This document shows, piece by piece, positions 60,601 to 61,047 of a stretch of 64,000 nucleotides of DNA (positions within the stretch are counted from its first letter, which is position 1; every line of letters starts with the position of its first letter). The stretch is from Symsagittifera roscoffensis (taxonomy: Eukaryota; Xenacoelomorpha; Acoela; Convolutidae), in assembly GCF_963678635.1 (NCBI RefSeq), contig NC_087070.1:27402057-27466056 (forward strand), in the 5' to 3' direction. Under the pieces are notes generated by a model. The model saw only the letters and a list, made by a program, of their open reading frames with translations. It had not been told where the DNA came from and did no database searches. A program made the position numbers and the translations under genes.

Positions 60601-61047
60601 TCAAGATTTTCTTTTCCCAAAAACTTTTCGATATGAATTAAGGTACTGTGGAATTATTCAGGGCTTTGCCCTGATATACGAGCAATCTTGCTTAAGCTAG
60701 TGTCTTTCGACATTTTCCCGATTATTTCAAACATGAAAAATGTATCAACCTTAATTGCTAATGCTTGAAAAATGTTCAATGTTAAACAGAGTTCAAGAAA
60801 GTCGGCCACAGATTTTCCTCGCGCCAAAACATCATCCCTTACGGTGACGGGAAGCAACAACGAGTTTGTTTGTATCTCAGAGGACAGTTGCAATCTACCC
60901 GAAGTCTCCATGCCAACCGCACCGAACTCGAAATCACCCCGTCTGAGGGAGAAGCTTTTAGGCACTATCCAATCCATCACAAAACGCGACACGCAACTAT
61001 CCCTCACTGAAAGCAGACAATCAAAACATGACCTCAAACAACCTTGA
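521..61047 (+). CDS. PITPNM: Membrane-associated phosphatidylinositol transfer protein, split gene of at least 15 exons (5' end missing)
   Basis: Class IIA PI-transfer protein (rdgB/Nir2 family). In this family the PITP domain exchanges phosphatidylinositol and phosphatidic acid at ER-plasma membrane contacts, the FFAT motif binds VAP on the ER, and LNS2 recognises phosphatidic acid. Visible domains in order: PITP (exons A-D), acidic tract with EFFDA (F), DDHD (G-I), linker and LNS2 (J-N), basic C-tail (O). Exons are 521-672, 19888-20107, 20369-20543, 20707-21061, 21251-21431, 25480-25685, 35776-36635, 36685-36712, 37925-38111, 39199-39362, 39608-39640, 40291-40508, 40917-41099, 56607-57091 and 60790-61047. 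All phases are compatible and give about 1,234 codons, close to vertebrate family members (about 1,240). Introns are swollen by repeats, with the longest about 19 kb. Exon edges are read from splice signals and homology, without transcript evidence. Confidence 0.9.
673..832 (+). other. Left remainder of intron A/B
   Basis: 160 bases between the exon A donor and the retroelement. The last four bases, ATAA (829-832), are the left target-site duplicate. No other feature seen. Confidence 0.7.
833..1242 (+). repeat. 5' LTR
   Basis: 410 bases, TGGAACC...AACTCA. It contains a possible TATA motif (TATAAG, 1105-1110) and an AATAAA at 1037-1042. The AATAAA lies upstream of the TATA, which fits poorly with a TATA-driven start and a standard R region, so the true start site may be an upstream initiator. 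Confidence 0.93.
1246..1268 (+). promoter_or_regulatory. Putative tRNA primer binding site
   Basis: Three bases after the LTR the sequence reads TGGTGCGACCATAAG and then tctcgaac. Its reverse complement ends in CCA, like a tRNA 3' end, and contains TTCGAGA, like a T-loop. I could not assign the tRNA species, and the T-arm spacing is one base short of canonical, so only the first 10-18 bases may pair. Confidence 0.6.
1269..2495 (+). other. Untranslated leader of the retroelement
   Basis: About 1.2 kb before the first substantial ORF. It contains a short ATG frame (1331-1564, 77 codons, no recognised domain) and two copies of a block reading atcaaggcttatccttgga (about 1899 and 1961), each able to fold as AAGG-loop-CCTT. 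Two UUCG-tetraloop hairpins lie at 2128-2137 and 2356-2367, and GTAAGT/GTAAGA donor-like sites at 2194, 2300 and 2310. Packaging and splicing roles are possible but inferred. Confidence 0.5.
2496..2963 (+). CDS. Small basic protein upstream of and overlapping Gag
   Basis: 155 codons, rich in Lys and Arg ([20 protein letters not shown] near residues 41-60) with a Ser/Glu/Asp-rich centre and a second basic stretch ([13 protein letters not shown]). No recognised domain. It ends 26 bases inside the Gag-Pol frame, in a different reading frame, so Gag-Pol would need leaky scanning or re-initiation, or this protein would need its own mRNA. It could be an RNA-binding or nuclear regulatory protein, judging only by composition. 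ATG-initiated and A-rich like the other element genes. Confidence 0.6.
   Translation: MSFKNLGNKQTIILHNCEIDNKKYDLVITPHTQTVGYIRTKRQTLKRKIITKQRQITRKRFSKNRNAFSESETNSLDELYKLKESIDKNYPQHDQLYFSDSETTSNSSQRGKRRIKKQYKHKPVHLYNWNQPIRHINNYILTVIERKNEFNTHPR
2938..11160 (+). CDS. gag-pol: Gag-Pol polyprotein, single 2,740-codon frame
   Basis: Residues 1-280 form a globular-looking N-terminal region. Residues 280-590 are a Gln/Asn/Pro-rich linker, with a repeated QPIQQQNP unit near 515-540. The capsid-like region (about 600-830) starts [21 protein letters not shown] knuckle follows at 842-855 (CNYC..H..C), then an Asn/Arg/Ser/Tyr-rich tract (about 870-1090). Protease DSGA is at 1229. RT carries TADMNSAY (Asp 1674) and YLDD (1737-1740). 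RNase H has Asp 1886 and Asp 1956. Integrase has His 2249, His 2256, Cys 2286, Cys 2289 and the D,D-35-E triad 2321, 2381 and 2417, then GPY at 2594-2596 and a basic tail. No frameshift or stop separates gag from pol. The frame is fully open, so the enzyme set looks potentially functional. Confidence 0.95.
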   Translation: MSSTHTPGDETPDDDEIFPFIVDADTDRGQHIFCQNLLVNLFEPGISPCKTEFPDVKIKRQIIDHYLKDICNITQQYGIYSIEFTSPNHNNRKYTIQTDDLDLEFSKVFSEYIKSIQYQNSQRANSIFTNEVFAIIYSYISILENEIPLTNVSPTETSKHLRVRHEITLLSSYLNIIKENFTKDDVSQHTKHDLQKILAWFIIDYFTHNIDLIAQARKNFRPQNSNDDTAITEQSDYVWDPEWSHPAFISFPQSISSQAIGTISYIRDYVRVIPLTIDATPLNYNTFLPDTQNNSLNSTVIHNENLNGTRNLTQQDIQTPSHFINEEIVHTTTTQQSISPIRPNLTTPRNTNPSQTQVTLQSTVKPSVAPKYSHMDYQTYRPMTIPSKTRKTFTRNNFADHNYNYTHPSKTNYQPQRNFNQYTKPRNWDNPTAQYNSKNFQPNPPQDRSENYPFFQQNKNKKQTPYQMDYLSSDDDFLQPDIFAPNTQEYRRQGIQKTRTNHRNFSPQPIDAQHQQPIQQQNPINTQSFQPIQQQNPMTAHSYQPSQMQNEIPLPYYLQQHEITRNQLSNFSQMPNAAESLQMTMNPYLMGGSSITSNKPLMVFTGTDPEYSVEDYLNAVTANLILNIGPEPINTPLHQNWIHRRTALIQTTLDGAAQKWFSVLPLEIKSNWKRFTQEFSKMFDSERNKQQQRVLCNEIRRLPNETIKQIAVRIETLVRKAYSLNTHDYKNTKMTEILMMTLTPQLRKIAIKKRASHPSSIREPDLDFRKLVDKLEQAEITMKLEETENLKLQYVNRIETTPTNINNIQESETDLVEKITEILNIYEKNPNFKGKPSFKKWCNYCRRYGHSISECRQKQQDNQNKPQKYKEPNKSFYQYMKKDQNLPNKTVYRNNSSGKPLPNNTNYTRNQSPYNSSYRGRSPERRNTQNSSQNHYNRPNSRNNYSRSNSNTQRFVSRSNSQSRNNYYPNNQSRNSSYNRNRNYSYNRNRSYSNNRNQNYPNSRSRNNSYNRSNYNRPNNNYQNRSRNNSQNRHPSYNNRYRNYSQSPHRNNNHYNNSNNRHRSSTPKHQRQINQVQANPETTSDPPGIDDTVTNTLQLNQVNCTSSDSESDTENTLAINMIKVENDYESVIYEQPFPSHIYENQSEFLQNYYTTPINSTPTTQETNEINTTNQTNKNTKTKCLNTNHIYQNIQKEQPKEKIWTIPFLLESPRNKEFQPPDLEIDFLIDSGAESNIINIPTWNEIKTLHPKLTPLETSSKLATAQGSTLINYGKIQLFLLPTRTMEQSKILNKPFKQIFHITDIKYNIIGIPFISKYIPTINILNSKILIKDKYTKTKETSLTFFQRLNKQPPFFSKFYPIYNQQRKHLKPLSGNIYNFSIKQVHQYDKEQNKQKFYMSNFEFKPIHKFFKITISSIKYLKNSNSDIISLHVYNNTPYQVTLPLGLLGYCETNATISPIHEKAYRVNNILQLLDICQSTILNEELSINNIISNENRNTDYFTKTPYFKPTFNISNYTEDQQKFLTMFNFQHSQITQDEFEKLAKQLIKYSSVYATSKFDVGKISSSLHLPLKPDAVFKKQRASKVPIHLHDKVNRLLDILEQYNIISPVNKEEQPKGNTFINPVIILAKGESLKIVLDARYLNSLIDESKCNWPIEPIQVILTKINGKYFTTADMNSAYNQMPLDEQSRRLTQFVIGNQQYEFNRLFYGISIGPAAFSAFMSKIFRPLILKKNAITYLDDVFMQSQTKDEMFKVLEKYHQILQNENLKAAPDKSHFFLTRVKFLGHNIERKTITPLKSRIDAIQKLQPPTNKKKIQEFLGMLNFLSKYVYKMQLYLRPFYNILRQQNNFEWNTEHQTRFEEIKKLLTEQISNTIPDPDQPFYAMCDASNFGIGAALLQSHNGTNKMNLISANSRLFTQAELRLSTLMRECTAIIYTLTEYEFLILGSKHPTVLFTDHKPIIFLFTQKSNPNHRVYRFQLILMKFPNLHIVWTAGKNLALPDTLSRNTPPELLTRKTTVEIPKNIKFYLAENETSPRLECKYAVKTDIEQSQINNLQHFPLYLDCQNNHYEVDLLGTSTFKPIPYSQWIKNNTQQKRTKQHPPKKDHFPLIEKEDLTDKINLSGPQTNDSKYTINQVFDLHDPLDTIPLSKLEIENIFLPPTDTITISTLKQYQNLDPIIRQLKSWHKYKTKPIKADSTILGNKTLLRYFRKFNNTTINENTDLLEYNLNESTVPCLPLSMILIAFNISHTQNIKGHSGSEKTYSNFIQNFYFPNAPIWIKVLCNDCIVCQLNKPYPNQKQIAQKQDFKGQSLYFNHRISFDTKGPISPSSEGNSYIMVIVDAFTHYVALNPVPHCNAYYAYTTLYEHWIAKFGLPEILVTDNGTEFINNEIITLCHLYNIKHKPRTSHAPWTNGLVEGMNRSLQEYLRCIINGNDTKYTEWSADVKLFPLAYNSQITTTLGMSPYEMVFNQKPRKPIMFTANSHKNAQGYCQPNKDSICYNLPLHTHDEDHFHHPQILKLASGTHTEWILNRDKKHNEIYQKITKKLLQRQNINEQINSRFTPASDLKIGTFVLIPNFNTQKGISKKLQPLRKGPYQIIAKPTDVTYKITDSNKKEIVQHRNNLLPYYPKEYALRELTQLYSFTGLKIIQNEPHLKNTEQNDNPTENQNTKPTATKNNTQNHKESPKPRKNRKMTEQIIPQEKIDKSEHRKTTRLRNQPRKNYKMFIPQSKILKKVEFKK
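11161..11760 (+). other. Pol to accessory-ORF spacer
   Basis: 600 bases, A-rich, with no convincing frame and no repeat I could recognise. It may carry a splice acceptor or promoter for the downstream genes, but nothing shows this directly. Confidence 0.4.
11761..11991 (+). CDS. Hydrophobic micro-ORF 1 (predicted membrane protein)
   Basis: 76 codons starting [14 protein letters not shown]. Most of residues 18-60 are Phe, Ile and Leu (for example [19 protein letters not shown]), enough for one or two membrane spans, ending in a short charged tail. The stop overlaps the next ATG as ATGA (11988-11991), an arrangement used for coupled termination-reinitiation. Size and composition resemble small viral channel or membrane proteins, but no family is recognised. 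A low-complexity T-rich stretch translated by chance is the main alternative; the paired arrangement argues against it. Confidence 0.5.
   Translation: MLFSQTVAQILINFKHFFSILEAFIIFLFDILESFLIILIIFCNIFLIFYTILELFLQLSKTLEYIHRYDFHNLSK
11988..12176 (+). CDS. Hydrophobic micro-ORF 2 (predicted membrane protein)
   Basis: 62 codons overlapping micro-ORF 1 by four bases. Two hydrophobic segments (about residues 11-30 and 36-51) are separated by a short basic hairpin with two Cys (CKCIKK), giving a hairpin-like topology. The C-terminus is short and charged. No recognised family. Confidence 0.5.
   Translation: MIRTIFSRTDIFLLFVIFITFLSSLILTICKCIKKAIITFALATIFLIIFLEEYYNKHKPSH
12182..13318 (+). CDS. 378-codon Ser/Thr/Pro/Gln-rich ORF without an AUG
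   Basis: The frame is open from just after a TAA at 12179 to a TAA at 13316 and contains no in-frame ATG. Codon choice and A-richness match the neighbouring genes. It is Ser/Thr/Pro-rich for about 270 codons, then becomes more ordered, with NNIT and NIT glycosylation-type sites near the end. It overlaps the next ORF's ATG by 13 bases. It must be reached by splicing or by a non-AUG start, because the upstream frame stops at 12176 before this one opens. Function unknown. Confidence 0.6.
   Translation, partial: QFKNPSKIATQQSQNQSSPTSSQDNPTPPSTTQNPQTSTRISFQDNPYTFEERHARLSEPLEPFQRQASLSEPTYNLYPTLPQELSRIRNLSQNQNTTEINRQIIHPRRNRNFQTPRVHFDIPQSPSQTTPENTTGILPETPTLLSQRSTSSLPSDYLGSTPTSEQICENPFNPPNQASRLPYWTTHSFTQGEPNLVNEPIDISTDTTTSSSLPETLSLPSTPSISQLSPLPFNLNFPNNLDARYREQSSINIPLRLDWNTFTAPPPLFGQHQESNRLHNWALNRLQYRQDIHNDIRDHNIQILQQNSLQLKFEITVKLNNITQHPYPLNPPNITAQSLPPPFITTEVIYKYDRYTKNTIGYITFYNPYSGLSYTCIF
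13306..13848 (+). CDS. env: Env-like glycoprotein, N-terminal part with signal peptide
   Basis: 180 codons. Residues 1-18 form a typical signal peptide ([18 protein letters not shown]). The rest is extracellular in character, with several Cys. The reading then passes to another frame: the downstream env frame is offset by +1, is open from 13760, and contains a T6 run at 13772-13777 where the two overlap. Either a one-base mutation split env or a frameshift is programmed here. By position it is the envelope gene; I could not match its fold. Confidence 0.7.
   Translation: MYILKLLIFLQLFFLVTSNQNINPSPRTGPQDLLVTHYDCEENEQKTLHKYAINQVSQCETEPQAIETTDIIATLYSKARATTVTGYKFTATFSEKKVHCSQVSNGNKNRLDHESFYQSNIERLLHLNPDDCKNELLRLNITQNKNSQRKLVNFQVFSDSVHQSQLERHQGHKTRGKIPV
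13760..15922 (+). CDS. env: Env-like glycoprotein, main ectodomain, membrane anchor and tail
   Basis: Open from 13760 with no ATG near its start (the first candidate start is TTG at 13802), so it reads as the continuation of the preceding signal-peptide ORF. It has a Cys-containing ectodomain with a central helical segment ([17 protein letters not shown]). Two hydrophobic segments follow, one around [13 protein letters not shown] and one around [12 protein letters not shown], then a hydrophilic tail. No obvious furin site. A diverged copy on the minus strand near 45.1-45.5 kb keeps the membrane-proximal region almost unchanged, supporting real coding. The stop overlaps the next ATG as ATGA (15919-15922). 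Confidence 0.75.
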   Translation, partial: LIFKFFQTLYTNHNLKDTKDIKLEEKYPYNGAHGRLTYDLHDKHWIPHIGINDPSNCKADTKNKGYQEIMFFDWKIQLEKIQLTRDLSDNTMIYQGIRLPCKNDQGYCDPTTRTQATIVWFPEDTCTTFQVAKIHARMIKFHEKYFIQSIPYEQVHPSRKLSSDFRNIDNIENKLTRFQIYQETELACKYRNPLHRTQYSEILVEYEKGFDMTTGKVKIDPYATGHPLNEGTSYIPVNFEKSNGQPGGHLKPYDTRSTRLQELSLMNTTYFGNIHYDIHLDMKLDYTISRIFQEMSLSELETLHQLCELERTQILQSLALAVLKIPYAGYLLSGNRSNFLDYEGNILWFYTCTKKVSPLYVFEDKRCYKRIPIFYKNKVHFVDTLSRRTYFWDTAVPCGSENSHNVVQLNPDENKYYLLTPYPTLMQSLKKFSPESIRAIARNPNIDLQSIGIYSKSDIQIHIRTQQFQELLTQMDTIQRQSIDQNLRKLAETAGFADIYTQDYSGYFKDIKDYIYLNGEKYRPQDISPINIFSFVTLKNEILDFLGWPYYILEKLTILYAMFNFIGFLFSLLKGIYNTCAIHTQVNRQASVARILFAGFFGIFSTSINKILLDAQIKEYNTKITTRQNTYDEEHNYVDTQPTAPQLPPLPNNHPLSLVPRNFRNLAITHNPNFRLNTSQSPVQHIMTHQSQDDNTYEQIIEQPHTTAFQSQNNNFFSPR
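15919..17718 (+). CDS. 599-codon protein encoded 3' of env, no known family
   Basis: It begins in an ATGA overlap with the env stop. Residues 1-200 are Ser/Pro/Thr/Asn-rich and probably disordered. Residues 200-599 look folded, with motifs such as [16 protein letters not shown] and [10 protein letters not shown]. The minus-strand relic at 43.0-44.4 kb encodes recognisable counterparts ([16 protein letters not shown] and [10 protein letters not shown]) despite many nucleotide changes. The protein was therefore under selection across the family and is not a chance frame. A gene in this position recalls 3' accessory genes of complex retroviruses, but I see no homology. Function unknown. Confidence 0.8.
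   Translation: MSRQLGSLHRSNSHPTNLTSSIPIIPLFAFPPPDFPSSNVTSGMNSDTNSHISVLYSISQLNNPNIETPDEFADSEPSPSNNFHNPSNFSQPPFQPILSNNPDPITPTPSYASQVTPTYSSYHSDQSSHSPDTPRISPELDNFITLQQQPYHLNTPTINQISSTTNSSNPPTPSSNYTESLTPSSTSTISSLNTNRAYRTFKRKFPNHPFPAKPGTAREYINHPQHNNTKEFLAITLPSFPQYTLNTPHDANETRNFVDEYVLMPTLSWTSYYHFTNPLCLPLSSTSIDIDRNKDMLYRLTTPLTARQFTYVGYKKSLKIHTAPRANEYTLEYYDHNIIRANQDQFLDDDRFANPQITEKFFIKTPYVFTLNIFDRKFDHIISEALTNTQAYESFKERFQIFSLTFHFLAPHERDLHCSHDIMLRTKQTHTYSYYRFIQNHFDLHTPSRQPHHRFQFINSKYTSPYFLNFTYCIKDTNLHGILRNYDPITQMYIFCPITKTFNAEESRPFLIPHEFLQPIEIPILEFIHNTKFNHKLYNLIQNTPYEFAVGTEELTTIKALQLLWPLLQTKNIIRILAKLLTTSELIHDIFPHGFFPDD
17719..17799 (+). promoter_or_regulatory. Putative short intron directly after the last ORF
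   Basis: Immediately after the stop (17716-17718) comes CAG|GTAAGT, a consensus 5' splice site. Then follow TACTAAC (17745-17751), matching a branch point, and a T-rich tttctttag acceptor ending at 17799. All three signals sit in the right order within 78 bases. Use is not shown. Confidence 0.5.
18674..18701 (+). promoter_or_regulatory. Conserved RNA hairpin in the element's 3' region
   Basis: AAGAGCTACTC, loop AAGGGT, GAGTAACTCTT: ten of eleven positions pair. The same stem occurs at 34279-34306 and, inverted, at 42147-42174. In the relic an A-U pair has become G-C, so pairing is kept by compensating change. Confidence 0.6.
19322..19335 (+). promoter_or_regulatory. Polypurine-tract position before the 3' LTR
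   Basis: aaaacccggatggg abuts the LTR TG. It is only weakly purine-rich, but CCCGGATGG is kept in all three family copies at this junction, so it probably marks plus-strand priming. Confidence 0.4.
19336..19744 (+). repeat. 3' LTR
   Basis: Near-perfect copy of the 5' LTR, ending ...CATAACTCA and followed by the target duplicate ATAA at 19745-19748. AATAAA near 19539 could end both the element transcript and, prematurely, the host transcript. Confidence 0.93.
19745..19887 (+). other. Right remainder of intron A/B
   Basis: Host intron resumes with ATAAC; no other feature. The acceptor (gttctag) ends it at 19887. Confidence 0.65.
19888..20107 (+). CDS. PITPNM: PITPNM exon B: PITP domain
   Basis: Encodes [17 protein letters not shown] and then the sheet region to LDMIN. 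WNAYPY is the PITP signature containing the headgroup-contacting Asn (N90 in PITP-alpha). The acceptor at 19887 fits exon A's phase; gcag at 19877 is an alternative that does not. Donor AAT|GTCAGT. Confidence 0.85.
20108..20368 (+). other. Intron B/C
   Basis: 261 bases, T-rich toward the acceptor (ttgttttttcag). Nothing else seen. Confidence 0.8.
20369..20543 (+). CDS. PITPNM: PITPNM exon C: PITP domain
   Basis: [15 protein letters not shown], then the [10 protein letters not shown] motif and [18 protein letters not shown], all standard PITP segments. Acceptor tttttcag|gac, donor aaag|gtacgt. Ends in phase 1. Confidence 0.93.
20707..21061 (+). CDS. PITPNM: PITPNM exon D: end of PITP domain and start of linker
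   Basis: [14 protein letters not shown], then [16 protein letters not shown], the C-terminal PITP signature, then the Glu-rich helix and a Ser/Asn/Lys-rich disordered linker. Acceptor gctttag|tg, donor ca|gtaagt. Phase 1 to 2. Confidence 0.93.
21251..21431 (+). CDS. PITPNM: PITPNM exon E: disordered linker
   Basis: [13 protein letters not shown]...QSTNL, a hydrophilic Ser/Asn-rich linker. Acceptor ttgttcag|t, donor ctg|gtaagg. Part of its sequence (21326-21349) recurs at 27878-27901 at the start of the duplicated segment. Confidence 0.85.
21569..21760. repeat. Two adjacent foldback hairpins sharing one loop sequence
   Basis: Hairpin 1 has arms 21569-21584 and 21618-21633. Hairpin 2 has arms 21630-21676 and 21714-21760 (47 bp, 46 matching). 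The arms are unrelated, but both loops are the same roughly 33-base sequence, with two differences. Duplicated at 28,015-28,205. Confidence 0.85.
22380..23560 (+). mobile_element. LINE (non-LTR retrotransposon) reverse-transcriptase relic
   Basis: Broken frames still read [15 protein letters not shown] (near 22,435), [21 protein letters not shown] (near 23,005) and [12 protein letters not shown] (near 23,485), the usual RT motif series of Jockey/CR1-like LINEs. Stops and frameshifts throughout; not functional. Confidence 0.75.
24782..24800. repeat. Perfect short palindrome heading a dispersed repeat
   Basis: ACACAAGC-AAA-GCTTGTGT, followed by gatagtatgaact and later aacctaa. Related heads lie near 24,027, 30,240, 30,990 and 57,335, so this looks like the start of a small interspersed repeat. 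Confidence 0.5.
24988..25060 (+). repeat. tRNA-derived SINE head
   Basis: Contains TAGCGTAGAGGTAGG (A-box-like) and GGTTCGAACC (B-box) at tRNA spacing. The acceptor and T stems do not pair, so it is not a functional tRNA gene. Second copy at 31,194-31,263. Confidence 0.65.
25480..25685 (+). CDS. PITPNM: PITPNM exon F: acidic FFAT motif
   Basis: Encodes an acidic stretch ([12 protein letters not shown]) followed by EFFDALS, the FFAT motif that binds VAP proteins on the ER. Acceptor ctgttcag|ata, donor gagg|gtacat. Phase 0 to 2, matching exons E and G. This is the intact copy of a duplicated exon. Confidence 0.85.
26583..26598. repeat. Poly-G run
   Basis: About sixteen G in a row, shortened to about six in the second copy (near 32,790). 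Likely hypervariable or a sequencing-sensitive site. Confidence 0.9.
27413..27877 (+). other. Spacer between duplicated segments
   Basis: 465 bases of AT-rich intron not present in the second copy. No ORF or repeat recognised. Confidence 0.6.
27878..33597 (+). repeat. Segmental tandem duplication, copy 2
   Basis: Begins with 24 bases of exon E (as 21326-21349), then jumps to the equivalent of 21461, losing about 110 bases that include the exon E end and donor. The rest follows copy 1, including the LINE relic (about 28,850-29,760, with a further deletion), twin hairpins, SINE head and a damaged exon F. Confidence 0.9.
31688..31891 (+). pseudogene. PITPNM: Damaged second copy of the FFAT exon
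   Basis: Same splice sites as exon F, but two bases are missing (gccacagagtttc for gccactgagagtttc). The ancestral frame now stops soon after, although EFFDALS survives in another frame. At 204 bases it cannot replace the 206-base exon F without shifting the reading frame into exon G. It is either dead or a poison exon. Confidence 0.75.
33598..33949 (+). repeat. Misplaced copy of exon H and its downstream intron
   Basis: Matches 36,672-37,025 almost exactly. It includes a full copy of the 28-base exon H with acceptor and donor (exon 33609-33636). It lies upstream of exon G, thus out of gene order. Confidence 0.88.
33951..35349 (+). mobile_element. 3' fragment of the giant retroelement family with LTR
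   Basis: Matches 18,339-19,744 of the full element, with several substitutions per hundred bases, and ends in a complete LTR (34,940-35,349). Gag, pol and env are absent. Its left edge is the rearrangement junction with the exon H copy, so no target duplicate can be checked. Confidence 0.9.
35350..35775 (+). other. Intron before exon G
   Basis: Ordinary T-rich intron ending in aactcttag; nothing else recognised. Confidence 0.6.
35776..36635 (+). CDS. PITPNM: PITPNM exon G: DDHD domain
   Basis: 860 bases. [14 protein letters not shown] corresponds to the strand that opens the family's alpha/beta domain. [17 protein letters not shown] occupies the place of the nucleophile-elbow-like segment but lacks GxSx[14 protein letters not shown] and [20 protein letters not shown] are the DDHD-region hallmarks. 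Acceptor cttag|g, donor ccag|gtaag. Phase 2 to 1. Confidence 0.9.
36685..36712 (+). CDS. PITPNM: PITPNM exon H: 28-base microexon
   Basis: Encodes EFDYLKDV, in the place of the family's RIDY-type segment. Acceptor ttttttttcag, donor aa|gtgaag; reading through the donor would hit TGA at once. Phase 1 to 2. Repeated at 33609-33636. Confidence 0.7.
36713..37924 (+). other. Intron H/I
   Basis: About 1.2 kb. The first 310 bases are the segment copied at 33,637-33,949. A diverged copy of the dispersed repeat unit found in the 48-55 kb array lies near 37,620-37,800. No exon called; an open stretch after ttggttcag (37,088) has no homology. Confidence 0.55.
37925..38111 (+). CDS. PITPNM: PITPNM exon I: end of DDHD region
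   Basis: Contains [14 protein letters not shown], matching the family's SYWES/T-DVxxFLL segment. Acceptors at 37911, 37919 and 37924 are possible; only the last fits exon H's phase. Donor acag|gtatgg. Confidence 0.75.
38112..39198 (+). other. Intron I/J
   Basis: 1.1 kb. Near 38,870-38,950 it contains a partial arm of the foldback repeat found at 57.4-58.0 kb. Otherwise T-rich with nothing recognised. Confidence 0.55.
39199..39362 (+). CDS. PITPNM: PITPNM exon J: linker before LNS2
   Basis: Acidic then Arg/Glu-rich ([13 protein letters not shown]), ending LQRRKFDHK, in the place of the basic segment preceding LNS2. Acceptor aattag|gaa, donor aa|gtgagt. Phase 0 to 2. Confidence 0.75.
39608..39640 (+). 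CDS. PITPNM: PITPNM exon K: 33-base microexon
   Basis: [10 protein letters not shown]; acceptor cttttag|t, donor gg|gtaagt, phase 2 to 2. Length divisible by three, so it could be skipped without a frame change. Confidence 0.6.
39641..40290 (+). other. Intron K/L
   Basis: 650 bases, no recognised feature beyond the splice sites. Confidence 0.6.
40291..40508 (+). CDS. PITPNM: PITPNM exon L: LNS2 domain, first part
   Basis: [20 protein letters not shown] matches the ANHRINDA...VLTGRF region of the family, followed by beta-rich sequence. Acceptor tttctag|g. The donor is 40509 (g|gttcca), with a second in-phase option at 40518. Confidence 0.8.
40917..41099 (+). CDS. PITPNM: PITPNM exon M: LNS2 with the SIDGTF motif
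   Basis: [20 protein letters not shown] and [20 protein letters not shown] is the HAD-like DxDGT/S remnant typical of LNS2/lipin folds. Acceptor gatag|gt, donor acag|gttgag, phase 1 to 1. Confidence 0.9.
41155..45950 (-). mobile_element. Old minus-strand relic of the giant retroelement family
   Basis: Read on the minus strand it gives env C-terminal half (about 45.95-45.06 kb), the 599-codon gene (about 44.9-43.05), the 3' region with palindrome and hairpin (42.3-42.1), then an LTR (about 41.49-41.155). Gag-pol is missing. Stops and indels make it non-coding, but the protein resemblance is clear. A 484-bp block is tandemly repeated inside it (43,437-43,920 and 43,921-44,404). Confidence 0.85.
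43437..44404. repeat. 484-bp tandem duplication inside the relic
   Basis: Two nearly identical 484-bp units in the relic of the 3' accessory gene. They are far more alike than the relic is to the full element, so the duplication is recent. Confidence 0.9.
45951..47399 (+). other. Intron M/N, AT-rich stretch
   Basis: About 1.4 kb, with short repeated phrases (aactatagatagttag with ttggtggacct, twice near 46,935 and 47,158). No gene recognised. Confidence 0.5.
47400..48024 (+). pseudogene. Coding-like fragment of unknown origin, frame-broken
   Basis: Base composition shifts from T-rich intron to C/A-rich. Open frames run in turn, one through [18 protein letters not shown] near 47,470-47,655 and one through [17 protein letters not shown] near 47,725-48,024. 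No single frame spans it. It looks like a decayed coding insert; I recognise no family. Confidence 0.35.
48650..55560 (+). repeat. Seven-unit tandem array, 0.9-1.2 kb period
   Basis: The phrase cgtgatygacttctagttt or a close variant recurs near 48,668, 49,583, 50,763, 51,945, 52,845, 53,755, 54,670 and 55,555. Spacing is about 0.90-0.92 kb except two of about 1.18 kb, which carry an internal partial repeat. Each unit holds one tRNA-like head followed by poly-T. Diverged single units lie at 37.6, 48.0 and 56.2 kb. Confidence 0.88.
49104..49171 (+). repeat. tRNA-like SINE head, array copy 1
   Basis: A-box-like TGGTCTGGTGGTAACG and B-box GGTTCGAATC at tRNA spacing, with a poly-T run just downstream that could terminate Pol III. 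T and acceptor stems do not pair. Other copies: 50,015-50,082, 51,195-51,262, 52,378-52,446, 53,276-53,344, 54,190-54,258 and 55,106-55,174. Confidence 0.7.
55561..56606 (+). other. Intron M/N, tail
   Basis: T-rich intron with a diverged array unit near 56,200-56,360. Ends in ttttgcag. No gene seen. Confidence 0.5.
56607..57091 (+). CDS. PITPNM: PITPNM exon N: LNS2 core
   Basis: [17 protein letters not shown], then [39 protein letters not shown] and a Lys-rich end. These match the family's GYLIIYVTGRPDMQ and HAAYGSTKDVAVY segments. Acceptor tttgcag|gc, donor acag|gttatt, phase 1 to 0. Confidence 0.93.
57092..57426 (+). other. Intron N/O, first part
   Basis: A short interspersed-repeat head (gcgtagcgtaatagtatgac, then ccaacctaagtcg) near 57,330-57,370. 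Nothing else. Confidence 0.5.
57427..58000. repeat. Foldback element with arms of about 175 bp
   Basis: Left arm 57,427-57,600 and right arm 57,820-58,000 are inverted copies, for example gactatagtcggaatattct against agaatattccgactatagtc. The centre has a smaller inverted repeat around cgggcct. A partial arm lies near 38,870. Confidence 0.85.
58001..59400 (+). other. Intron N/O, middle
   Basis: 1.4 kb of AT-rich intron without a credible ORF; no repeat recognised with confidence. Confidence 0.5.
59401..60670. repeat. Foldback element with arms of about 285 bp
   Basis: Left arm 59,401-59,684 and right arm 60,386-60,670 are inverted copies (ttaattcatatcgaa against ttcgatatgaattaa; aagcccaga against the right end). 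The interior of about 700 bp has further inverted pieces. It ends 120 bases before the last coding exon. Confidence 0.85.
60790..61047 (+). CDS. PITPNM: PITPNM exon O: C-terminal tail and stop
   Basis: Acceptor aaacag|agt, phase 0, 85 codons then TGA. Ser-rich, ending [18 protein letters not shown], which resembles the conserved FLRSRNHLLRTISAQ tail of the family. Confidence 0.8.
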   Translation, partial: SSRKSATDFPRAKTSSLTVTGSNNEFVCISEDSCNLPEVSMPTAPNSKSPRLREKLLGTIQSITKRDTQLSLTESRQSKHDLKQP

